Assembly (NCBI GenBank): GCA_025937075.1
Contig: JAICSD010000024.1
Coordinates: forward strand, 1 to 18,227
Direction: 5' to 3'
Origin: Vicinamibacteria bacterium
GTDB lineage: Bacteria; Acidobacteriota; Vicinamibacteria; Vicinamibacterales; 2-12-FULL-66-21
DNA: 18,227 bases
Part shown: one piece after another, positions 12,782 through 18,227 of the stretch
How positions within the stretch are numbered: position 1 is the first letter of the stretch
How the letters are laid out: each line of letters begins with the position of its first letter
Notes under the pieces: generated by a model
Told to the model about the DNA's origin: nothing
Databases searched by the model: none
Seen by the model: only the letters and a program-made list of their open reading frames with translations
Position numbers and translations under genes: made by a program

Positions 12782-14815
12782 TCACCTCGTTGAATTGGCA
12801 GGCAGCGCGAACGCTACATACGATCCATCAATCGGCGCATTCGACGGCGGGTGCCCCGCGATGCCGTGGATGTGCGTTGTCGCGCGTGCGGCAACGCAGA
12901 AGACGACGAACTGACGCCCGCCAATCTCGTACACGGCGGAAATGCCTTCGATGGCCGCGGGGACCTCGGTCTGCCAGAGCACCTTGCCGGTATCGACATC
13001 GAGTGCCCGAACGATCCGATCGCGAGTGCCCGCGAAAATCAGCCCGCCTGCGGTGACGACGGGACCGACCTTCGGAAAGTGTCCACCCGTCCCGCTCATG
13101 CCTTTCGCGGCAAGCTCGGGGACGTCACCAAGCGGTATCTGCCACTTGATCGCGCCCTTGTTCACGTCGTACGCCGTCATCGTCGTCCACGGCGGCGCGA
13201 TGGCGGAGAGGCCGCTGCTGGTCACGATGAATCCAAAGCCGCTCTTGTAGTGCAGCGTCGACGGGTCGGCGGGGTTCGACGGCGTGGTCGACGGAACAGA
13301 CGAGGGCGCGGACGAAGGAGCCGCTTCGCCCTCGCCGCCGCGGCGTCCTGGAGCGCCTCTCCAGGCCGAGGTGTTGGGACCACCGAGCTCCAGCTTCAAC
13401 ATGGACGGGTAGTCCTTCGATACGACGATGAGCGTGCCGTGCTCGGGATCGACGGCGGCGCCGCCGAAATTCGAGCCGCCGTTGTTGCCAGGCATCTCGA
13501 TCGTCTGCCGCAGGCCGGGCGGCGTGAACAGCCCTTCGTTGCGCGCATCGCGGATGTCCTGGAGCAGCCGCGCCCGTTCGGCGGGATCGTCGATGTACGG
13601 GCTCACGTCCTTCTCGGTGAACGATTGCCTCGCGAATGGCGGCGGCGCGGTTGGAAACGGCTGCGTCGGCCACGTCTTCTCGCCGGGCATGTCGGTCGAC
13701 GGCACCTTCCGCTCCTCGATCGGCCAGAGCGGCTCACCCGTGACACGATCGAAGACGTACACGAACCCCGTCTTGCCAGCCTGGGCGACGGCATCGACCA
13801 GTTTTCCGTTGTGCCTCACCGTCAGCAGCTTCGGCGCGGTCGCGTTGTCGTAGTCCCAGATGTCGTGATGGACCATCTGGAAATGCCAGAGTCGCTTGCC
13901 GGTGCGCGCATCGAGCGCGAGCAGGCAGTCGCCGAACAAATTGGCGCCGATGCGATTCGCACCGTAGAAGTTGTACTTGGGGCTGCCCGTCGGGATGTAG
14001 ACGATCGCGCGCCTGGTGTCCACGGACATCTCGGCCCAGTTGTTCGCGCCGCCGACGGTCTTCCACGCATCGGGCGGCCAGGTGTCGTAGCCGAATTCAC
14101 CCGCGCGTGGGATCGTGTGGAACGTCCAGACGAGTCTTCCGCTGCGAACGTCGAACGCGCGAATGTCGCCCGGTGCCGAGTCGTATTCCTGGTTCGTTGC
14201 GGATCCCAGGATGATGAGGTCTTCGAACACGCGGCCGGGCGTCGACGATTGAACCGAGATCTTTTCCGGATCGCGGCCGAGTCCTTCACGCAGATCGACG
14301 GCGCCGTTGACGCCGAACGACGGAATCGAGGCCCCGGTGCGCGCGTCGATCGCCTGCAGCAGGTTGTTGTACGAGTACAACAGCCGGCGCTCGCGTCGAT
14401 CCTTGCTCTCCCAGTAGTTGACGCCGCGCGTGGTGATCTTGCCGCGCCCGTTCGGATGCACCCAGAGTTCCTTGCCCGTCCCGGCATCGAGCGCCACGAC
14501 GGAGTTGTTCTTCGCAAGGACGTACATGACGTTGTCGGCAACGACAGGATTGAACAGGTAGTTGCCTGGATCTCCCGTCGAATAGGTCCACGCAACCTGC
14601 AGCCCCGCGACGTTCGACCGGTTGATCTGCGCCAGCGCCGAGTATTGCGCCGAGTCCGCGCTGCCGCCGTAATCGCTCCAGGTCGTGTACGCGCTGGTCG
14701 GCGGCTTCTTCGGCTGGCCCTGCGCCTGCAGCACGAGCGCGCCGCAACTGGCTGCCAGGACCACCAGAAAACATGTAGAGCGCGTCTTCAGACGCGCCGG
14801 ACCGCGAAAGCTCAC
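12782..14815 (-). CDS. PQQ-dependent dehydrogenase, glucose/polyol dehydrogenase-like, without membrane domain
   Basis: A 677-residue quinoprotein. A leader (CFLVVLAASCGALVLQAQG) follows a short charged stretch that is repeat-derived. The propeller starts at WSDYGGSADSAQYSALAQI (46-64). Family residues include Asp321 in HHDIWDYDNATAP with Asp323, Lys348 (QAGKTGFVYVFDR) and LWPIEERKVPSTDMPGE (363-379), as in membrane glucose dehydrogenase; the catalytic Asp and Lys positions fit. The five-helix membrane domain of that enzyme is absent, as is any haem motif. A Ser/Pro/Thr-rich loop (489-519) interrupts a blade. It starts at GTG, overlapping the TGA of the SelA-like gene (GTGA), so the two are translationally coupled. 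The likely role is periplasmic oxidation of a sugar or amino sugar, with electrons passed to a cytochrome, perhaps the HEAT/cytochrome c protein upstream. Confidence 0.92.
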   Translation of the reverse strand: MSFRGPARLKTRSTCFLVVLAASCGALVLQAQGQPKKPPTSAYTTWSDYGGSADSAQYSALAQINRSNVAGLQVAWTYSTGDPGNYLFNPVVADNVMYVLAKNNSVVALDAGTGKELWVHPNGRGKITTRGVNYWESKDRRERRLLYSYNNLLQAIDARTGASIPSFGVNGAVDLREGLGRDPEKISVQSSTPGRVFEDLIILGSATNQEYDSAPGDIRAFDVRSGRLVWTFHTIPRAGEFGYDTWPPDAWKTVGGANNWAEMSVDTRRAIVYIPTGSPKYNFYGANRIGANLFGDCLLALDARTGKRLWHFQMVHHDIWDYDNATAPKLLTVRHNGKLVDAVAQAGKTGFVYVFDRVTGEPLWPIEERKVPSTDMPGEKTWPTQPFPTAPPPFARQSFTEKDVSPYIDDPAERARLLQDIRDARNEGLFTPPGLRQTIEMPGNNGGSNFGGAAVDPEHGTLIVVSKDYPSMLKLELGGPNTSAWRGAPGRRGGEGEAAPSSAPSSVPSTTPSNPADPSTLHYKSGFGFIVTSSGLSAIAPPWTTMTAYDVNKGAIKWQIPLGDVPELAAKGMSGTGGHFPKVGPVVTAGGLIFAGTRDRIVRALDVDTGKVLWQTEVPAAIEGISAVYEIGGRQFVVFCVAARATTHIHGIAGHPPSNAPIDGSYVAFALPANSTR
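14780..14797. repeat. REP-like hairpin in the 5' end of the PQQ dehydrogenase gene
   Basis: Arms GCGCGTCT (14780-14787) and AGACGCGC (14790-14797) pair perfectly around TC. On the plus strand TGTAGA precedes the stem. The segment is translated as ARLKTRS, immediately before the hydrophobic part of the leader. The TCTTCAGA core is similar to the apbE and isomerase-like elements. In the mRNA the hairpin would form about 20 nt after the start codon. Confidence 0.6.
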
Positions 14816-16011
14816 GTAGTCTTCTCCAGTTCCTGCCGCAGGCGCCGGGCGACCGTCCGGTCCTCGCCCGAACGCATCATCCAGACGCCGACGACAATGG
14901 TTTCGTTCTCCGCGCGCGTCCCGATCGACGGGTCACCGTCGCGCAGCGCCTTGACGACCGCCTCGGCCTTCAGCGGGACGACGGCAGGATCCCAGGAGAT
15001 CCGCACGTGCGGAACGTGATTGGCCACTTCGGGGACGAAGACCTCGGCCTTCACGCCCCGCACCGACACGGCACTGCTCCGGATCGTTTCCGCCCGCTTC
15101 TCGAAGTCCCGCTGCTCCTGCGCGTGATCGAGCGACAGGTACCGCTCCAGCGCCGCGAGCATTCCGACCATCTCTTCCTTGTTGACCTTCATGCCGCGGC
15201 CCAGCGCGTTGCCATTCGGCGACGCGTTCAGCCGCGCCGCCGCAATCAGATCCTTGCGGCCGAGCAGCAGGCCCGCGCTCTGGGGACCGCGAAGACCTTT
15301 GCCGCCAGAGAACGCCACGAGATCGAATCCCATGCGCGTGTACTTCCAGAGGTTCTCGACGGGTGGCACATCGGCGGCGGCATCATTCAATGTGGGAACA
15401 TTGTGCTTCCTGCCGAGCGCCGCGAACTGCTCGTCGCGAATCTGCCCCACGCTGTTGTTGTTGTTGTAGAAGAGCATCATCGCGGTCTTTTCGTTGACCG
15501 CACGATCAACGTCCTCCGCCGTCTCCACTTCGACGAGCCGGACGCCGCAGTTGCGAACGGCGTGCTCGTAGCCGAAGCGATGCGCCTTCTGGATGATGAC
15601 CTCGCTCTTCATGGCCGTCAGGTCCGGCAGGTCGGCGACCTTGTGGCGGTCCGATCCCGTCAGCACGCCGGCAGTTCCCAGCGTCAGCGCCGAGGCGGCG
15701 CCGGACGTCACCATCGCCGCGTCGCTGTGCACGAGCGACGCGATCCGCTCGCCGACCTTGTCGTGCAGCTCGTCGAGCATCACGTAGTGCTTCGACGCGT
15801 AGTTGATTGCGCCCATCACTTCCGGCGCCATCAACGAGGCCGTCATCGCCGTGTAGGTGCCGGCGGCATTGATGAACGGCCGTACGCCAAGGTCGCGGAA
15901 GTAGTCGCGCCCGCTCCTGGCCTCCACCACGGTCGGAGCGGACGCCGCAATCACGCCGCCCACGAATGGCAGCGACGAAAGACTCTCGAGAAAATGCCGC
16001 CGCGTCCACAT
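14812..16011 (-). CDS. Tat-exported SelA-like PLP-dependent enzyme (amino-sugar-acid ammonia-lyase type candidate)
   Basis: A 399-residue protein with leader TRRHFLESLSSLPFVGGVIAA. The rest is a fold-type I PLP enzyme of the SelA/DgaE group: INAAGTYT (47-54), VTSGAASALTLG (101-112), NDAAADVPP (209-217) with cofactor-binding Asp210, and FSGGKGLRGPQSAGLLLG (234-251) with the Schiff-base Lys238. True SelA acts on tRNA in the cytosol, so an exported protein cannot have that role. The related DgaE eliminates ammonia from D-glucosaminate-6-phosphate. Export by Tat fits a cofactor loaded in the cytosol. It lies between ridA and a PQQ dehydrogenase, and the stop overlaps the start of the latter. The ribosome site GAGGA is 7-8 nt before the ATG. 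The fold is firm and the reaction is inferred. Confidence 0.88.
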   Translation of the reverse strand: MWTRRHFLESLSSLPFVGGVIAASAPTVVEARSGRDYFRDLGVRPFINAAGTYTAMTASLMAPEVMGAINYASKHYVMLDELHDKVGERIASLVHSDAAMVTSGAASALTLGTAGVLTGSDRHKVADLPDLTAMKSEVIIQKAHRFGYEHAVRNCGVRLVEVETAEDVDRAVNEKTAMMLFYNNNNSVGQIRDEQFAALGRKHNVPTLNDAAADVPPVENLWKYTRMGFDLVAFSGGKGLRGPQSAGLLLGRKDLIAAARLNASPNGNALGRGMKVNKEEMVGMLAALERYLSLDHAQEQRDFEKRAETIRSSAVSVRGVKAEVFVPEVANHVPHVRISWDPAVVPLKAEAVVKALRDGDPSIGTRAENETIVVGVWMMRSGEDRTVARRLRQELEKTT

Positions 16012-16018
16012 GGCACAA

Positions 16019-16047
16019 TCCTCAGGCTGCCGACAGAGACAGCCTGA
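16019..16047 (-). promoter_or_regulatory. Hairpin abutting the ribosome site of the SelA-like gene
   Basis: Perfect 8-bp arms (TCAGGCTG at 16022-16029, CAGCCTGA at 16040-16047) enclose a 10-nt loop. On the minus-strand mRNA the last bases of the stem are the first bases of the GAGGA ribosome site (16023-16019). The stem could therefore limit initiation at the ATG at 16011 or act as an mRNA stabiliser. The hairpin is clear; the role is a guess. Confidence 0.45.
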
Positions 16048-16051
16048 CTGT

Positions 16052-16079
16052 CAATGTCGAATGCCGAATGCCGAATGCC
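16052..16079. repeat. GAATGCC heptamer tandem repeat between ridA and the SelA-like gene
   Basis: Three exact GAATGCC copies (16059-16079) are preceded by a degenerate one, CAATGTC (16052-16058). The repeat sits in the 82-nt intergenic gap after the ridA stop. It is noncoding on both strands as far as can be seen. Confidence 0.7.
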
Positions 16080-16093
16080 AAACACGTCATCTC

Positions 16094-16579
16094 TTACAGG
16101 GCAGCGATACAGTCGATCTCGACGAGCGAATTGCCCGGCACCCCGCCGTACGTCGCGACGGTCGTGCGGACGGGCGGATGCGGGCCGAAGCGGCCCCTGA
16201 ATACCTCGTTCATCGCATCGTAGTCGTGGAGATCCGCCAGGTAGACGTTCACCTTCAGGACCTTGTCCATCGACGAGCCCGCCTTCTTCAACTGGGCCTC
16301 GAGCTGATTCAGGACCGAGGTCGTGTGCGCCGTGATGTCGCCGGGCCCGTGCTCCCCCTGGCCCGCGATGTACACGAGTCCGCCGTAGGTCACCCATGAC
16401 GAGAAGAGCGGCGGCTTCGCGCCCGCAGGCTGATCGTCGGTGGACGTCTTCTTCGTCGTCCCGGTGCTCGTCTGTGCGTAGGCCACGCGCGTGCCGAAGA
16501 GGCCCGCGGCCGCGGCGGCGACCGACGCGGCGAAGCTTCGGATGATGGACCGGCGCGATGCGTTCTGAGTCGCGTGCAT
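16094..16579 (-). CDS. ridA: Exported RidA family enamine/imine deaminase
   Basis: A 161-residue protein: about 35 residues of leader (SRRSIIRSFAASVAAAAAGLFG, then AYA) and a linker, followed by a complete RidA domain (58-161). The signature elements are VYIAGQGEHGPGDI (69-82), the catalytic Arg138 in PPVRTTV and Glu154 in LVEIDCIA. RidA hydrolyses reactive enamines/imines released by PLP enzymes to ketones and ammonia, and normally acts in the cytosol without a leader. The ATG at 16579 has GGAGG 8 nt upstream; the frame is open further upstream but without family similarity. It is followed by the exported SelA-like PLP enzyme, a functional match. The twin arginines hint at Tat, though the motif is weaker than in its neighbours. 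Confidence 0.92.
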   Translation of the reverse strand: MHATQNASRRSIIRSFAASVAAAAAGLFGTRVAYAQTSTGTTKKTSTDDQPAGAKPPLFSSWVTYGGLVYIAGQGEHGPGDITAHTTSVLNQLEAQLKKAGSSMDKVLKVNVYLADLHDYDAMNEVFRGRFGPHPPVRTTVATYGGVPGNSLVEIDCIAAL

Positions 16580-16652
16580 GGGGGCTGCCTCCAGTCTGCA
16601 GGTTTTAGGCCGAGAGAATATCGGTCCGCGTGACATCAGGCAAGCCGCCGCT

Positions 16653-18227
16653 CTATTTCATCGTCCTCGCCAGCGTCCGCAGCTCCTCGTCGGTCCATGG
16701 GCGCGAGCGTGCCGCCGTGAGCGCGCGGGTGTCCTTGACGAGCGCCGGATCGACGGGTGACCCGGTCTGATCCCAGTTGCGGCGGACGAAGGTGAGCACG
16801 CTGGCGATCTGATCGTCGCTGAGCGTGGTGCCGATCGGCGGCATCAGCCCGATAGCGCCTTCCTTGCCGTTCAGGAGAATCCGCACGGGGACGGACGGCG
16901 ATGCAAGCGCCAGCTCCGACCCGACGAGCGGCGGCGCAACCTTCTCCTGACCGCGGCCATCGGCCTGATGACATGCCTGGCAGATGTTGCGGTAGATCTC
17001 GCGTCCGGCTTCGAACCGCTGTTGCTCCGCCGGCGTCAGCGGCGCGACAGCGGCCCCGGCGCCGGGTTTGCCAGGCCACGTCACGCGCGCCAGGAGCGCG
17101 GTCGTGCGGTGTCCGAGGTCGTCCTGACTGTTCGCGGCCGCTTCGAGTGCCGTCGGCTCGACGCTCAGCCGCAGCGTGCGGCCGCCTTGGTTGCGGCGGC
17201 CGTAGTTGAGGGTTGGATCGCCCGGCCGTTGAAAGGCGTACGCTCCGCCGGGACCTCCGCGTCCGCCGGCACATGTCGGACACGGCAGATCTGGCGCGAG
17301 AGGCACCTGCCGGCGTCTGACCGAGCCCGGCATGTCGGCATTGAGCAGCGCCACTTCAGCGCCGCGCAGCAGTGCTGATCGCTGCTCCGGCGTCCGGCTC
17401 GCCTCTCCGGTCCAGTCGAGGACGCGCGCCGCTGCGGTCGCATCGCCGCTGCGGACGACCGTTGCGGCCAGCATCGTGATGGCCGCGTCCTGCTGCGGCG
17501 TCTCGTTCGCCGTGTTCAGCAGCTGCTCGAGCACGGCGCTCTCGATGCCATGAAGGCCGCTCAACGCGGCGTCGAGCGTCACCGGATCGTCGGCGTGACG
17601 CGCGAGGAGCGGCACGATCGCGCGCTCGCGCACGTCTTCGGGAAGCGCGCCGAGCGACGCGGCAAGCTGGCGCCGAACGCGCGGATCCGGATCATCGATG
17701 TGTTTCGCGGTAGCGGATACGAAGGCGTCATCTCCGCGCGCAAGCCAGCGTTCACTCATGCGGACGGCCGCCGCCCGCACGTCGGGTGAGGCGTCCTCGA
17801 GCGCGCGCGTGACGAGCGCGGGCTCAATCGCGTCCAGCCCGTCCAGCGTCCACAGCGCGCGCAGCCGCGCCTTCCAGTCGTCCGACGAGGCCAGCTTCGT
17901 CAGCGCTGGAACCGTCGAGAGGTCGTGCCGCTCGATGAGAAGCCGCTGCGCCGTGTCACGCCACCAGCCGTTCGGATGCGTCAACAGGCCCACTAATTGG
18001 GCTCCCGTCGCACCCCCCCCTACTAATTGCGTGGCTCGGGGGTCAGACCCCGTGGGGTCAGACCCCATCGGATCATGGACGACGCGGAAGATGCGGCCCA
18101 GGCCGGTGGGCTTCTGCAGGTTTCGGCTGAGGATCTGGTCGCGCAGGTACTCCGTGACCGAAATCCGGTGCTCGATGATCCCGTGATACAGGTCCGCGAT
18201 GTACAGCAGGCCCGCGTCGTCGATGAG
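16653..18227 (-). CDS. PVC-type HEAT-repeat/cytochrome c protein, C-terminal part (5' end outside window)
   Basis: The frame is open from the right edge, giving 524 residues. The first visible part (LYIADLYHGIIEHRISVTEY, then GLGRIFRVV) is the end of a propeller typical of PVC-type membrane-bound dehydrogenases. GWWRDTAQRLLIER then opens alpha-helical HEAT repeats (about 85-300). A cytochrome c follows, with CQACH (416-420) and likely axial Met462 (GLMPP). A CPTC pair lies between HEAT and haem domains. The ATG at 18068 is internal and lies in a repeat, so it is not the real start. Residues 53-80 are largely encoded by a REP-like element placed in the linker before GWWRDT. A periplasmic role in electron transfer or sugar oxidation is likely. 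The gene precedes ridA by 73 nt and probably heads block E. Confidence 0.88.
   Translation of the reverse strand, partial: LIDDAGLLYIADLYHGIIEHRISVTEYLRDQILSRNLQKPTGLGRIFRVVHDPMGSDPTGSDPRATQLVGGGATGAQLVGLLTHPNGWWRDTAQRLLIERHDLSTVPALTKLASSDDWKARLRALWTLDGLDAIEPALVTRALEDASPDVRAAAVRMSERWLARGDDAFVSATAKHIDDPDPRVRRQLAASLGALPEDVRERAIVPLLARHADDPVTLDAALSGLHGIESAVLEQLLNTANETPQQDAAITMLAATVVRSGDATAAARVLDWTGEASRTPEQRSALLRGAEVALLNADMPGSVRRRQVPLAPDLPCPTCAGGRGGPGGAYAFQRPGDPTLNYGRRNQGGRTLRLSVEPTALEAAANSQDDLGHRTTALLARVTWPGKPGAGAAVAPLTPAEQQRFEAGREIYRNICQACHQADGRGQEKVAPPLVGSELALASPSVPVRILLNGKEGAIGLMPPIGTTLSDDQIASVLTFVRRNWDQTGSPVDPALVKDTRALTAARSRPWTDEELRTLARTMK
17992..18066. repeat. In-frame REP-like element: double GGGGTCAGACCCC plus paired ACTAATTG
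   Basis: GGGGTCAGACCCC occurs at 18039-18051 and 18054-18066, a 15-nt period; each copy is a palindrome around CAG. ACTAATTG occurs at 17992-17999 and 18022-18029, a 30-nt period. A run of eight C (18013-18020) lies between the latter. All periods are multiples of three, so the frame of the HEAT/cytochrome c gene stays open. The codons include TTA, rare in this GC-rich gene, marking the segment as foreign. Confidence 0.75.

Noticed and set aside
12851..15019. A 722-codon plus-strand open frame opposite the second PQQ dehydrogenase
   Set aside because: The frame is open because of high GC and codon bias on the other strand. Its translation is Arg/His/Asp-rich, has no domain, and runs across the junction of two real minus-strand genes.
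14812..16011. Selenocysteine synthase (SelA) as the function
   Set aside because: The protein has a Tat leader, lies among periplasmic enzymes, and no selD, selB or tRNA-Sec is in the window. Only the fold is shared.
18066..18068. ATG as start of the HEAT/cytochrome c gene
   Set aside because: The frame stays open to the window edge and the 53 upstream codons encode conserved family sequence (IADLYHGIIEHRISVTEY). The ATG belongs to the inserted palindrome.

Overview
The window is high-GC DNA, tightly packed with genes and without phage or plasmid hallmarks. The gene mix fits a soil or sediment Acidobacteriota (Vicinamibacteria-like) or a similar lineage: many enzymes with twin-arginine (Tat) or Sec leaders, PQQ dehydrogenases, a PVC-type HEAT/cytochrome c protein, a PknB-type kinase and RraA-family proteins. 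This placement is inferred from gene content only. No rRNA, tRNA, CRISPR array, integrase or transposase gene was seen, and no stretch over 300 bases lacks a gene.

Layout. (A) 1-3429, minus strand: an ApbE flavin transferase, a Tat-exported enolase-superfamily protein, then a Ser/Thr kinase that seems to lead into a BNR/sialidase-like propeller and runs off the left edge. (B) 3483-9684, plus strand: a UxuA-like mannonate dehydratase homologue, a second enolase-superfamily protein, two tandem RraA/HMG-aldolase-family proteins and a PQQ dehydrogenase with an N-terminal cytochrome c. (C) 11507-9747, minus strand: an exported sugar isomerase/epimerase-like TIM barrel, then a small secreted protein. 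(D) 11545-12769, plus strand: a bacilliredoxin-family protein and a TauE/SafE permease. (E) 18227-12782, minus strand: a HEAT/cytochrome c protein cut by the right edge, an exported RidA, an exported SelA-like PLP enzyme and a second PQQ dehydrogenase.

How the genes may work together (inference). Block B reads like an extracytoplasmic, non-phosphorylated sugar-acid pathway: PQQ oxidation of a sugar to an aldonate, dehydration by UxuA- or enolase-type enzymes to a 2-keto-3-deoxy acid, and retro-aldol cleavage by an RraA-type aldolase. Block E could be an amino-sugar-acid branch: PQQ oxidation, PLP-dependent ammonia elimination, and RidA hydrolysing the enamine/imine. The cytochrome c domains would take the electrons. 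Nearly every enzyme in these blocks carries its own leader, which argues for a periplasmic location.

A second theme is repeats. Short palindromic REP-like elements and low-complexity repeats sit at many gene borders, and several reach into reading frames. One 68-bp inverted repeat supplies the stop codons of two convergent genes, another encodes the C-terminal tail of a protein, and others encode stretches at leader junctions or in a domain linker.
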